The notes under the pieces: generated by a model
Told to the model about the DNA's origin: nothing
The model's input: the letters and a program-made list of their open reading frames with translations, nothing else
The model's database searches: none
Source of the DNA: Curvivirga aplysinae
GTDB lineage: Bacteria > Pseudomonadota > Alphaproteobacteria > UBA8366 > Aestuariispiraceae
Direction: 5' to 3'
DNA length: 35,666 bases
NCBI RefSeq assembly: GCF_009711445.1
Contig: NZ_SMMC01000201.1
Span: forward strand, 6,505-42,170
Shown here: piece after piece, positions 9,397 to 17,352 of the stretch
Position numbering within the stretch: the stretch's first letter is position 1
Layout: each line of letters opens with the position of its first letter
Position numbers and translations under genes: made by a program

Positions 9397-9455
9397 AATG
9401 GTATTTTATGGATTTTGGTGTGCTTTAGATAAATAAGCCGTTATTTAGGTAAAAG

Positions 9456-10340
9456 ATGGATCTACAAGAAGATTTTAATTCCGAGTTTGAGGAAGATGAT
9501 GTACCTGCTGGTCGTTCGCCTGCAGATTTACTTTTTCTTGCTTTGGATGGCTATGAAGGCCCGATTGATCTTTTGCTTAGCTTGGCGAGGGACCAAAAGG
9601 TTGATCTTGCTAAGATTTCTATCGTGGCCTTAGCTGATCAATATTTAGAGTTTATCTCACGCGTTCGCCAGTTACGCCTCGAAGTTGCCGCGGATTATTT
9701 GGTGATGGCTGCTTGGCTTGCTTATCTTAAGTCGCGCCTCCTGTTACCAGAACAGCCATCTGATGAAGATGAAGAAAGCCCCGAAGATTTAGCTGCGCGT
9801 CTTGCATTTCAATTACGTCGTTTAGAAGCCATGCAAAAAGCGTCGAAAGAATTGATGGCTATTCCACGTATTGGACAAGATTTCTATCGGCGTGGCGATC
9901 CGGAAGCAATTAAAGTGGAAAATACATCAACCTTTGATCTTTCCCTTTACGACCTTCTAAAAGCCTATGGCAGTATTCGCGATAAAATGACGGCGAGTAC
10001 GCTTCGTATTATGCCGACAGAACTGTATTCTATGGATGATGCGATTGAGCGTCTTCGGGATATGCTGGGTGGTAGGCGCGTACCAAATTGGTCCAGCCTT
10101 GAAACATTTTTGCCAGACGACTTGAAGGATACACTTGTAGTACGTTCAGCAACAGCTGCAACATTTGCCGCATCTCTTGAATTAGCGAGGGAAGGGTTGT
10201 TGGAAATTCGTCAAAACGGTATTTTTGCACCGATCTTCTTTCGATCAAATCCAGATGCGCCTGAGCCGGAAGTTGATGATGTTGAAGAAGAGGATCTGGC
10301 ACGAGTAGATTCGTTATTAGCGGATTTGGAAGTGGACTAA
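9456..10340 (+). CDS. scpA: Segregation and condensation protein A (ScpA, kleisin)
   Basis: ScpA is the kleisin that bridges SMC heads and, with ScpB, forms the bacterial condensin complex needed for chromosome compaction and segregation. The 294-residue protein starts with an acidic extension. It has the typical N-terminal YEGPIDLLLSLARDQKVDL motif (about residues 32-50) and a helical block ending in KSRLLLPEQ. After a variable middle, the C-terminal winged-helix region (about 205-280) closes it. Its stop lies 3 bp before the scpB start, implying translational coupling. Confidence 0.93.
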   Translation: MDLQEDFNSEFEEDDVPAGRSPADLLFLALDGYEGPIDLLLSLARDQKVDLAKISIVALADQYLEFISRVRQLRLEVAADYLVMAAWLAYLKSRLLLPEQPSDEDEESPEDLAARLAFQLRRLEAMQKASKELMAIPRIGQDFYRRGDPEAIKVENTSTFDLSLYDLLKAYGSIRDKMTASTLRIMPTELYSMDDAIERLRDMLGGRRVPNWSSLETFLPDDLKDTLVVRSATAATFAASLELAREGLLEIRQNGIFAPIFFRSNPDAPEPEVDDVEEEDLARVDSLLADLEVD

Positions 10341-10343
10341 TCC

Positions 10344-11042
10344 TTGGATCGTTTTGAACAAATTCGCCTGCTAGAAGCTTTACTATTTGCAGCTCAAGAA
10401 CCAATTCGGGAGAAACAGCTTGCCGAACGTATGCCATCGGACGCGGATTTGAATGGATTGCTGCAGGAATTACAATCTATGTATGCCAATCGCGGTGTAC
10501 AATTGCGTCGCATTGAGATTTCAAAAAATGAAAATGCATGGGCATTTCGGACAGCCGATGATCTTTCTAGCTATATGAGCATCAATCGTGAAGTTGAGAA
10601 AAAGTTAAGCCGTGCGGCCATTGAGACATTATCTATTATTGCCTATCACCAACCCGTCACCCGCGCAGAAATTGAAGATATTCGCGGCGTTGCCTTATCT
10701 AAAGGGACAATGGATATTCTGCTTGAGGCGAGTTGGATTAAGCCAAAGGGACGGCGTCAAACACCCGGCAGACCAGTGACTTGGGGAACAACAGGTAATT
10801 TCTTGGATCACTTTGGTTTGGAGACGGTACGTGATTTACCAGGAATGGAAGAATTACGTGCATCTGGATTGTTAGAATCGCGACCGGGACTTGGCACAAT
10901 CGCGATGCAACAAAGTGAAGCGGCGTTTGATGGTTCAGAAGAAGACGAAGAAGATTTCGAAGGTCTTCAAGATGAACTCTTTGATCTCGAAGATGATTAC
11001 GAAGCTGTTGAGCTAGAAGAAGATATCGCGATTGAAGATTAA
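10344..11042 (+). CDS. scpB: Segregation and condensation protein B (ScpB), TTG start
   Basis: ScpB is the winged-helix partner of ScpA in the SMC condensin complex. The TTG at 10344, three bases after the scpA stop, is the probable start: the protein opens FEQIRLLEALLFAAQEPI, the normal ScpB beginning, and a later ATG would remove it. A purine-rich GGAAGTGGA inside the end of scpA can serve as ribosome-binding site. The second winged helix includes LSIIAYHQPVTRAEIEDIRG and the GRPVTWGTT segment. A very acidic tail of about 40 residues (from about 190) ends the 232-residue protein. scpA and scpB are clearly one operon. Confidence 0.93.
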   Translation: MDRFEQIRLLEALLFAAQEPIREKQLAERMPSDADLNGLLQELQSMYANRGVQLRRIEISKNENAWAFRTADDLSSYMSINREVEKKLSRAAIETLSIIAYHQPVTRAEIEDIRGVALSKGTMDILLEASWIKPKGRRQTPGRPVTWGTTGNFLDHFGLETVRDLPGMEELRASGLLESRPGLGTIAMQQSEAAFDGSEEDEEDFEGLQDELFDLEDDYEAVELEEDIAIED

Positions 11043-11056
11043 ATTATAATCGTGAC

Positions 11057-11085
11057 TTGTATCTGCAAATGCTTCGCAATATAAA
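11057..11085 (+). promoter_or_regulatory. Promoter of the orphan ABC ATPase, leaderless start predicted
   Basis: TTGTAT (11057-11062) and TATAAA (11080-11085) are separated by exactly 17 bp. Transcription would begin about seven bases after the -10 hexamer, which is the A of the ATG at 11092. No Shine-Dalgarno sequence is visible before that ATG. The sequence therefore predicts a separately transcribed and possibly leaderless mRNA. The -35 hexamer is imperfect. Confidence 0.5.
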
Positions 11086-11091
11086 ATACCT

Positions 11092-12177
11092 ATGACAAAT
11101 CTGAATTCTGATAAGCTCGCGTTGAGTTTTAAAAACTTGCGTCATTCCTATGGTAATGTGACTGCAGTACGTGATGTTTCTTTAACTATTGAAGCTGGCG
11201 AAGTTGTTTGCCTCCTTGGACCAAGCGGATGTGGTAAAACGACAGCTTTACGTTTAGCAGCGGGTCTTGAGCAACCCGTTGATGGAACTGTATTTGTTGG
11301 TGGTAAGCTGGCTGCGGATGCACAAAATTGTAAGCCTCCTGAAGAACGTAATGTAGGTTTAGTATTTCAAGATTATGCTTTATTTCCGCATCTAACTGTC
11401 GGAAAAAATGTTGCTTTCGGTATTGATAAATTATCCAAAACTGAGCAAGAGGAGCGAGTTGCTGACAGCCTAGAGCAAGTCGGGATGTCAGATTATGTGG
11501 AGTCTTATCCTCATATGTTATCCGGCGGACAGCAACAACGCGTGGCTCTTGCGCGCGCTATGGCTCGTAAACCTGAATTAATTTTATTGGATGAACCTTT
11601 CTCTGGTCTTGATGCGCGTTTGCGTGATCAGGTACGCGACCGTACGTTACATGTTTTAAAGAATGCTGGCGCCGCAGCTTTGATGGTGACACATGATGCG
11701 GAAGAGGCCATGTATATGGCGGATCGGATTGCCGTTATGTATCAAGGCGAAATTGTTCAGATGGGTACACCATCGGAACTATATAATCGGCCAGTGAATT
11801 CTTTTGTTGCTGAATTTTTCGGCGATGTGAACCGCATAATGTGTGATATATACGACAATCAAGTTCATACGGCGCTTGGCAATTTTAAACTAGAATTGCC
11901 AATGGAATCAGGCTCCGCCGAAGTTATCATTAGACCTGAAGCAATTAATCTAAAACCTGCTGATTCAGATAGTGTAGGAATTGGATATGCGAAAGTATTA
12001 GCATCGCGATTATTAGGTCGTGCCAGTTTGATTCATTTATGCACTTGCACGACAACAGGCAACGATATTCATTTACATGCACGTGTCGCTGGGGAATATC
12101 TACCAGAAGAAGGTAGTATTCAGAAACTGGAAATTAATCAAAGTCAGGTTTTCATTTATCCAAAAACAGTAACTTAA
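11092..12177 (+). CDS. ABC transporter ATP-binding protein (FbpC/PotA-like), no partner genes nearby
   Basis: This 361-residue ATPase has all catalytic motifs: Walker A GPSGCGKTT (43-51), Q-loop in VFQDYALFPH, signature LSGGQQQR (143-150), Walker B LILLDEPFSGLD and switch His201. The C-terminal 110 residues look like a TOBE-type regulatory domain (IIRPEAINL motif). The family energises import of Fe3+, sulfate, molybdate, polyamines or similar solutes; FYALFPHLTV-type Q-loop regions and the overall length are closest to ferric-ion FbpC types, but the substrate is not determinable. No permease or binding-protein gene is adjacent, so it must work with unlinked subunits or do something else. It sits between scpB and tatA with its own promoter, an unusual place for such a gene. 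Confidence 0.87.
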   Translation: MTNLNSDKLALSFKNLRHSYGNVTAVRDVSLTIEAGEVVCLLGPSGCGKTTALRLAAGLEQPVDGTVFVGGKLAADAQNCKPPEERNVGLVFQDYALFPHLTVGKNVAFGIDKLSKTEQEERVADSLEQVGMSDYVESYPHMLSGGQQQRVALARAMARKPELILLDEPFSGLDARLRDQVRDRTLHVLKNAGAAALMVTHDAEEAMYMADRIAVMYQGEIVQMGTPSELYNRPVNSFVAEFFGDVNRIMCDIYDNQVHTALGNFKLELPMESGSAEVIIRPEAINLKPADSDSVGIGYAKVLASRLLGRASLIHLCTCTTTGNDIHLHARVAGEYLPEEGSIQKLEINQSQVFIYPKTVT

Positions 12178-12251
12178 TGTTGCTGTTTTGATCTATCTGA
12201 GATCGAGTCAATTTAAAACCAACCTTGATTGGGTGTGTTCTTTGAAAAAAA

Positions 12252-12279
12252 TTGAAATTTTTCCTCTTTTTACTATATC
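12252..12279 (+). promoter_or_regulatory. Promoter for the tatA leader / small RNA candidate
   Basis: TTGAAA (12252-12257), a 16-bp spacer and TATATC (12274-12279) resemble a sigma70 promoter. A transcript would start near 12285 and run into the structured segment that precedes tatA. The -10 hexamer matches consensus at four of six positions. Confidence 0.4.
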
Positions 12280-12284
12280 AGGCA

Positions 12285-12350
12285 TTGCGAGGTCCGGTCG
12301 CTTCTGTAATGATCCCTGCAAGTAGGGAGAAAGAAGGTTTCGACCTTTTT
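12285..12350 (+). ncRNA. Candidate small RNA or transcribed leader upstream of tatA
   Basis: Downstream of a sigma70-like promoter lies a stretch of about 65 bases that can fold into three successive hairpins. GCGA/TCGC (12287-12290 with 12298-12301) is stacked on CATT/AATG (12283-12286 with 12308-12311). TCCCT/AGGGA (12313-12317 with 12324-12328) follows. The last is a UUCG-capped stem (12331-12350) followed by five Ts. This is the layout of a small RNA with an intrinsic terminator, or of an attenuator in the tatA 5' leader. It matches no RNA family I recognise. The AAGAAGG of the last stem (12331-12337) is complementary to CCTTCTT (12401-12407), which abuts the tatA ribosome-binding site, so control of tatA is conceivable. 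Expression is not shown by sequence alone. Confidence 0.4.
12331..12350 (+). terminator. UUCG-capped intrinsic terminator upstream of tatA
   Basis: AAGAAGGT (12331-12338), loop TTCG and ACCTTTTT (12343-12350) form a stem of about seven pairs with one G-U, and the right arm merges into a run of five Ts. It lies about 155 bp after the ABC ATPase stop and 72 bp before tatA. It would end either the ATPase transcript or the short leader RNA described here. Confidence 0.5.
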
Positions 12351-12421
12351 GTATTGTAAGAAATTAAGTTTAGATTTTTCGAATATCTCTTTTCGGAAAT
12401 CCTTCTTGGAGGTTTTTAAAT

Positions 12422-12658
12422 ATGGGTGCGTTTAGTATTTGGCACTGGGTTATTGTTCTTGTTGTTGTGCTTGTTCTGTTTGGCGGTAAAGGCAAAATTT
12501 CGGGTATTATGGGTGACTTCGGTAAAGGTTTGAAATCTTTTAAGAAGAACATCAAAGAAGAAACAGCTTCTTCTGATAGCGATGACGCAAAACAAATTTC
12601 TGAAAAAAGTGAAGCTGCTGATACAACAGAATCCAAAGATAAGTCTGCTCAAGGTTAA
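12422..12658 (+). CDS. tatA: Twin-arginine translocase subunit TatA
   Basis: TatA oligomerises to form the passage of the Tat system, which exports folded, often cofactor-bearing proteins across the inner membrane. The 78-residue protein has the usual short N terminus, one membrane helix (about 5-20, [16 protein letters not shown]), the FGG hinge and the amphipathic helix [16 protein letters not shown], then a charged tail. GGAGG lies nine bases before the ATG, stronger than for tatB. A stable hairpin follows immediately, before tatB, and could set TatA in excess over TatB and TatC. Confidence 0.95.
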   Translation: MGAFSIWHWVIVLVVVLVLFGGKGKISGIMGDFGKGLKSFKKNIKEETASSDSDDAKQISEKSEAADTTESKDKSAQG

Positions 12659-12664
12659 TTTACT

Positions 12665-12696
12665 TGATAAAGGTCCAATTTATTGGGCCTTTATCA
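12665..12696 (+). terminator. Strong hairpin between tatA and tatB
   Basis: TGATAAAGG..CCTTTATCA arms with an inner TCCAA..TTGGG portion (12665-12678 with 12683-12696) give a 14-bp stem with a four-base loop and one G-U pair. The downstream sequence TTTGAATTTTAG is only moderately T-rich. Partial termination here, or protection of an upstream tatA mRNA fragment, would favour TatA over TatBC. Confidence 0.6.
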
Positions 12697-12746
12697 TTTG
12701 AATTTTAGTTATTTTGCGTTGAAGAGAATCTTGGAAAGCATTGGTT

Positions 12747-13109
12747 ATGTTTGATATCGGTTGGCCGGAAATGATGGTTATTGGGGTTCTGACAATTATT
12801 GTTGTTGGCCCGAAAGAGCTACCGCGTGTGATGCGAACAGTCATGGGACTAATTCGTAAAGTGCGTATGATGGCTGGCGATTTTCAAAGTAGTATGGAAG
12901 ATATCGCCCGTGAAGCTGATCTGGCAGATATTAAAAAACAAGTTGAACAAGCGCAAAGCGAAACTGTATCTGCTAAGATGGAAAAACTTATTGATCCTGA
13001 TGGCAGCATTAATGAAGCCATGAAAGATACAGAACAGGACATGCGTAAGACGCAGGAAAATATAGAAGATGCAGCTAAAAAAGCACCTTCAAAAGCTGAA
13101 ACATCCTAA
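12747..13109 (+). CDS. tatB: Twin-arginine translocase subunit TatB
   Basis: TatB forms the receptor complex with TatC and recognises twin-arginine signal peptides. The start was set at ATG 12747, giving the canonical MFDIGWPEM opening, with GGAAAG eight bases upstream; the frame also extends two codons to a TTG. The 120-residue protein has a membrane helix at about 6-21 and the VVGPKELPRVMR hinge. A long amphipathic and charged C-terminal region follows. It lies between tatA and tatC, 35 bp before the latter. Confidence 0.95.
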   Translation: MFDIGWPEMMVIGVLTIIVVGPKELPRVMRTVMGLIRKVRMMAGDFQSSMEDIAREADLADIKKQVEQAQSETVSAKMEKLIDPDGSINEAMKDTEQDMRKTQENIEDAAKKAPSKAETS

Positions 13110-13144
13110 AACTTGATACTGAATATTGCGAAAAAGAAAATATT

Positions 13145-14053
13145 ATGAGCGATACTTTAGGCGATAAAGCCCCATTGGTAGAACATTTAACAGAGCTTAG
13201 AAAACGTTTAATGGTCTCAGTTGTTTTTCTTCTGTTATCCTTCTTCGTGATGTTTCCTTTCGCTGGTTATATTTTTAATTTCCTCTTGGAACCTCTAAAT
13301 GCAATTTGGGGACAACAAGAAGGTCGCAGGGTCATTTATACTGCATTACACGAAAAGTTTTTTGTGGATATTAAAATCGCATTTTTTGCGGGTTTCTTTG
13401 TTTCATTTCCGATTATTGCGGGACAAATATGGATGTTTATGGCGCCAGGCCTTTATAAACATGAAAAAGCAGCGTTTTTACCTTTCTTGGTAGCAACGCC
13501 AATCCTGTTTTTAATGGGGTCGGCTTTTGTATATTATATTGTCTTACCTGCAGCATGGGAATTTTTTGCGGGCTTTGAGCAATTAAGTCAGGCAGGTACG
13601 CTTGATATTCAATTAGAACCCAAAGCAAATGAGTATCTTTCGCTTGTAATGCGTTTGATTTTTGCTTTCGGTTTTAGTTTCGAGTTACCTGTCGTACTTA
13701 CTTTGTTAGCGCGTATTGGCTTAGCGACACCTGATGGCCTTCGCAAAAAACGTCGTTATGCTATTCTATTGGCATTTGTAGCTGCCGCGGTTCTAACGCC
13801 GCCAGATCCGCTAAGCCAGATTGGCTTGGCTATTCCAATCATCATTTTATACGAAATTTCTATTTTATCTGCTGTGCTTGTATACAAACAAAAAGCTCAG
13901 CGCGAAAAAGAACTCGGTCTTGATGATGATGACGAGGATGAAGATTTGGAAGAAAACACCTCAGAAGAAACCGGGCCAGAGTGGGAGCAACCTGAAGAAA
14001 TTCTGGACCGTGAAGCACGTATAAAGGCTCATGATGAGGCTGAGGGGCCATAA
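13145..14053 (+). CDS. tatC: Twin-arginine translocase subunit TatC
   Basis: TatC is the polytopic core of the Tat receptor. The 302-residue protein begins APLVEHLTELRKRL, the conserved cytoplasmic N terminus that helps bind the twin-arginine motif. It has six hydrophobic segments, with the FLEP-like loop and the LTPPDPLSQ segment before the last helices. A C-terminal extension of about 55 residues, very acidic (DDDDEDEDLEEN), is longer than in E. coli TatC. It is the last gene of the tat operon and is followed by a strong terminator. Confidence 0.96.
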   Translation: MSDTLGDKAPLVEHLTELRKRLMVSVVFLLLSFFVMFPFAGYIFNFLLEPLNAIWGQQEGRRVIYTALHEKFFVDIKIAFFAGFFVSFPIIAGQIWMFMAPGLYKHEKAAFLPFLVATPILFLMGSAFVYYIVLPAAWEFFAGFEQLSQAGTLDIQLEPKANEYLSLVMRLIFAFGFSFELPVVLTLLARIGLATPDGLRKKRRYAILLAFVAAAVLTPPDPLSQIGLAIPIIILYEISILSAVLVYKQKAQREKELGLDDDDEDEDLEENTSEETGPEWEQPEEILDREARIKAHDEAEGP

Positions 14054-14084
14054 AATTAGAAGTTTTGGTTTGAAAACAGATAAG

Positions 14085-14114
14085 AGCGTAGCGTTTTTTT
14101 GCTACGCTTTTTTT
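14085..14114 (+). terminator. Intrinsic terminator after tatC
   Basis: AGCGTAGC (14085-14092), an eight-base loop rich in T and GCTACGCT (14101-14108) form a perfect 8-bp stem followed by a run of seven Ts. This is the clear end of the tat operon. Confidence 0.85.
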
Positions 14115-14300
14115 CTATGAGAGAGGGAGGTCGTTGCCAGATGAGATACCAAACAGGTTATCCAAATTGTATATGAATAACCTTGGGCTGATGCGCCTTT
14201 GCATCACTTTCTGAAAAACGTTATTTATGTGGGGATTGAAGGTTGTCTCAGAGGCGGTGCTTGCCTATAACCAAGACGTTTCTAACATGGTTTGATTCGC

Positions 14301-14306
14301 TATAAT
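14301..14306 (+). promoter_or_regulatory. Likely -10 element of serS
   Basis: A perfect TATAAT lies 47 bp before the serS ATG. The bases at the expected -35 position (GTTTCT or TTTCTA) are poor matches, so the promoter may need an activator or be weak. No stem-loop of T-box type is visible in the predicted 40-base leader. Confidence 0.45.
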
Positions 14307-14352
14307 CAGGCGAAGACCTTCTAATACATGTAAAGAATAAAGGAATTCTATC

Positions 14353-15627
14353 ATGCATGACTTAAAATTTATTCGCGAGAACCCCGAAGCTTTTGACAAA
14401 GCAATGGCTGCACGCAGCCTTGAGGCGCAGTCGCAATCAATTTTAGACATGGATGAAACCCGTCGTTCGCATCAAACAGCGATGCAAGAAATGCAAGCTC
14501 GTCGTAATTCCGCATCCAAGGAAATTGGTGATGCGATGAAAGCGGGTGACAAAGATAAAGCCGAAGCGTTAAAAGCAGAAGTTACAGCCTTAAAAGATGA
14601 TTTGGCGAAAGCTGAGGAGGCGGAACGTGAGGCTGCTGCTAAGTTAAAATCTGTTTTGGAAAACCTTCCAAATATGCCATTTGACGATGTGCCTCCCGGT
14701 GCGGATGAAGATGACAATGTGGAAGTACGCCAATGGGGAACTCCACGTGGCTTTGATTTTGAACCAAAACAACATTTTGATCTTGGTGAAGAGCTTGGTT
14801 ATATGGATTTTGAAGGTGCCGCAAAGCAATCAGGTGCGCGTTTTGTGCATTTGAAAGGCCCTCTAGCGCGTCTGGAGCGTGCTTTGGCAACGTTCATGCT
14901 TGATCTTCACGCCGATGAACACGGTCTTCAGGAAACAATTACGCCTGTTTTAGTGCGTGAAGATGCACTTTATGGCACTGGTCAGCTACCAAAATTCTCT
15001 GAAGATTTATTCCGTACGGAAGAAGGTTTCTATATGATCCCTACAGCCGAGGTTACTTTGACCAATACGGTAGCGGGTGAGATTTTGGCCGAAGATGAAT
15101 TGCCAAAACGTATGACTGCATGGACACAATGTTTCCGTTCTGAAGCAGGCGCAGCAGGTCGTGATACACGTGGCATGATCCGTCAGCATCAATTCTCAAA
15201 AGTTGAGATGGTCTCTGTTGTTCACCCAGATAAATCTGAGGAAGAATTGGAACGTATGACCGGATGTGCAGAAGAAGTTCTCAAACGTCTTAATTTGCCA
15301 TATCGGACAGTCATTCTATGCGTTGGTGATATGGGCTTTGGTGCACGTAAAACTTACGATATTGAAGTATGGCTACCGGGTCAGGATAAGTATCGTGAGA
15401 TTTCCAGTTGTTCCAACTGTGGTGATTTCCAAGCTCGTCGTATGGCAGCACGTTTCCGTCCAAATGGTGAAAAAGGAACTCAATTTGTTCACACATTGAA
15501 TGGATCAGGTCTAGCTGTTGGCCGCACTTTAATTGCGGTGCTTGAGAATTATCAAAATGAGGATGGTTCAATCACTGTACCAGATGCACTTATCCCATAT
15601 ATGGGCGGATTAACGGTTATCAAGTAA
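14353..15627 (+). CDS. serS: Seryl-tRNA synthetase
   Basis: This class II synthetase charges tRNA-Ser (and tRNA-Sec where present). The 424-residue protein has an N-terminal antiparallel coiled coil (about 28-105, rich in Ala/Lys/Glu) that contacts the long variable arm. The catalytic core carries motif 2 around [14 protein letters not shown] (from residue 261) and motif 3 [10 protein letters not shown] (384-393). The TAEV serine-binding element and [11 protein letters not shown] loop are also intact. AAAGGAA precedes the ATG. It is followed five bases later by pcm. Confidence 0.97.
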   Translation: MHDLKFIRENPEAFDKAMAARSLEAQSQSILDMDETRRSHQTAMQEMQARRNSASKEIGDAMKAGDKDKAEALKAEVTALKDDLAKAEEAEREAAAKLKSVLENLPNMPFDDVPPGADEDDNVEVRQWGTPRGFDFEPKQHFDLGEELGYMDFEGAAKQSGARFVHLKGPLARLERALATFMLDLHADEHGLQETITPVLVREDALYGTGQLPKFSEDLFRTEEGFYMIPTAEVTLTNTVAGEILAEDELPKRMTAWTQCFRSEAGAAGRDTRGMIRQHQFSKVEMVSVVHPDKSEEELERMTGCAEEVLKRLNLPYRTVILCVGDMGFGARKTYDIEVWLPGQDKYREISSCSNCGDFQARRMAARFRPNGEKGTQFVHTLNGSGLAVGRTLIAVLENYQNEDGSITVPDALIPYMGGLTVIK

Positions 15628-15632
15628 GACGA

Positions 15633-16277
15633 ATGACAGACTTTAGGGCAGAAAAGTCAAAACTCATTGAGGCATTGCAGGAAGGCGGTATCAGTGATGA
15701 ATCCGTACTTTCTGCGATTGCGGACACGCCTCGGGAATTATTTATTCCTGAGACCTTCAAAAATCATGCATATGAAAATTCTGCCTTACCAATTGATCGT
15801 GGACAGACGATCAGTCAACCTCTTGTGGTTGCGAAGATGACGGAAGCCTTAGAAGTACATAACCGTCATAAAGTTTTAGAAATCGGTACAGGGTCTGGCT
15901 ATCAGGCGTATATTTTATCCAAACTTTGTCGTCGTTTGTTTACGATTGAACGACATCGCTTGTTGATGCAGCAGGCGGAAAAGAGATTCCAATCTCTTCG
16001 TGCTTATAACATTACCACGATGCGAGGTGATGGTGGACGTGGTTGGCCTGAACAAGCTCCTTTTGAAAGAATTATGGTGACTGCGGCGGCGGAAGATATT
16101 CCTCCAGTCTTAATTGATCAGTTAACTGTAGGGGGGATTATGATCGTACCAATCGGGGCAGTTGAGGATCATCAAGATTTATTAAAAGTCACCAAAACCG
16201 AATCTGGTATTGATGTGGAAGATATGGGGCCTGTTCGTTTTGTACCTTTAGTGAGTGGATTACCTACAGGCGGGTAG
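15633..16277 (+). CDS. pcm: Protein-L-isoaspartate O-methyltransferase
   Basis: Pcm methylates isoaspartyl residues in aged proteins using S-adenosylmethionine, starting their repair. The 214-residue protein has the substrate-loop signature GQTISQPLVVAKM and the SAM-binding VLEIGTGSGYQ (residues 81-91). VTAAAEDIPPVLIDQL and MIVPIG also match the family. It starts five bases after serS and is surely co-transcribed. In many relatives surE lies between serS and pcm; it is absent here. Next comes an NlpD-like gene, the usual neighbour of pcm. Confidence 0.93.
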   Translation: MTDFRAEKSKLIEALQEGGISDESVLSAIADTPRELFIPETFKNHAYENSALPIDRGQTISQPLVVAKMTEALEVHNRHKVLEIGTGSGYQAYILSKLCRRLFTIERHRLLMQQAEKRFQSLRAYNITTMRGDGGRGWPEQAPFERIMVTAAAEDIPPVLIDQLTVGGIMIVPIGAVEDHQDLLKVTKTESGIDVEDMGPVRFVPLVSGLPTGG

Positions 16278-16329
16278 TTTTAGGTTTAAATTAGCTTGTA
16301 GAAATAACAGGTTAGCGTAAAATATTGCT

Positions 16330-17349
16330 ATGATGATTGATCGCACACTTATTCAGAAATGCCGCATTCGTGGCCTTATTCTGTTATTAGGGCTGTTTCT
16401 GACAGCCTGTGCGGCTGACCCTGGAAGAGATATTACGATCTATGGGGGTGATAGAGGGAGCAGTAGTTCTGGTGGATCATCAAAGGCGCCACAATATGGC
16501 ACCCATACGGTAACAAAAGGCGAAACGCTCTATTCAATATCTCGTGTTTATGGCGTGGATATCCAGACAATCGTAAAGCGCAATAAATTACGTCCACCAT
16601 ATAAGTTATCAAATGGACAAAAACTCATTATTCCTGCAGGCGGATTTTACGTTGTTAAAAAAGGTGATTCCGTTTGGAAAATTGCCAAAAGCCAGAATGT
16701 ATCTGCTTCGAGTATCGTCAGAGCGAATAATTTAGCTGAACCCTATACAATTTATGTGGGACAACGCCTAGCAATTCCAAGAAGTGGGATACCTAAGCAG
16801 GTTGAAACAAAGAAAGATCAACCCAAGTCAGCCGTGATTGTGCCTGAAACGCCTGCTGCCAAGGTAACACAAACATCTGGTGGCTGGCCTAGACCGACAG
16901 CCAAACCATCAGAGCCACGTATTACATCACGTACAGCTAGCCATAATCAAATTCCACAGCCAAAACCAAGATCTAGCTCCAAATTCTTGATGCCAGTTCG
17001 TGGACGGGTTATTTCAAGTTATGGACCGAAGGCGAAAGGTTTGTTTAATGATGGAATTAATATTGCCGCTCCTCGGGGAACTTCAGTGAAAGCCGCTGAA
17101 AATGGCGTTGTCGCCTATACAGGAAATCAACAAGGAGGGTTCGGCAATCTGATCCTTGTGAAGCATGCAGATGGTTATATTAGTGCATATGCCCATACTG
17201 GCGACATGCTGGTGAAACGCGGCGACAAAGTGCGTCGTGGCCAAGTCATCGCAAAAGTCGGAAGCACTGGTAGCGTTGAACGACCACAATTACATTTCCA
17301 AATTCGTAAAGGCCGTCAAACTTTAAATCCGATGAAGTTTTTAAGTTAG
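16330..17349 (+). CDS. NlpD-like LysM / degenerate M23 lipoprotein (amidase activator)
   Basis: This 339-residue lipoprotein has a signal peptide ending in the lipobox LTAC (Cys27), two LysM peptidoglycan-binding domains (about 59-101 and 107-149) and a Pro/Ser/Thr linker. A C-terminal LytM/M23 fold (about 219-335) follows. The zinc ligands are degraded: Asn240 and Asn244 stand where an active enzyme has the His and Asp of HxxxD. The HxH motif reads His322-Phe-Gln. As in E. coli NlpD, this implies an activator of a cell-wall amidase rather than a hydrolase. The pcm-nlpD neighbourhood agrees. Two ATGs (16330 and 16333) are possible starts. It converges with the DUF815 gene with three bases between stops. 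Confidence 0.88.
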   Translation: MMIDRTLIQKCRIRGLILLLGLFLTACAADPGRDITIYGGDRGSSSSGGSSKAPQYGTHTVTKGETLYSISRVYGVDIQTIVKRNKLRPPYKLSNGQKLIIPAGGFYVVKKGDSVWKIAKSQNVSASSIVRANNLAEPYTIYVGQRLAIPRSGIPKQVETKKDQPKSAVIVPETPAAKVTQTSGGWPRPTAKPSEPRITSRTASHNQIPQPKPRSSSKFLMPVRGRVISSYGPKAKGLFNDGINIAAPRGTSVKAAENGVVAYTGNQQGGFGNLILVKHADGYISAYAHTGDMLVKRGDKVRRGQVIAKVGSTGSVERPQLHFQIRKGRQTLNPMKFLS

Positions 17350-17352
17350 GTG

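Larger units (their letters stand above)
14054..14352 (+). other. Intergenic region tatC-serS
   Basis: This gap of 299 bp starts with the tatC terminator (14085-14114). A second inverted repeat, TGATGC (14189-14194) with GCATCA (14201-14206), lies mid-gap. A perfect TATAAT (14301-14306) is the likely -10 box for serS, but no good -35 hexamer is found at 16-18 bp. I saw no small gene and no recognisable riboswitch. Confidence 0.5.

Noticed and set aside
14353-15627. T-box or other riboswitch before serS
   Set aside because: The predicted leader from the TATAAT is only about 40 bases and shows no specifier loop or antiterminator, and T-boxes are not typical of this group.
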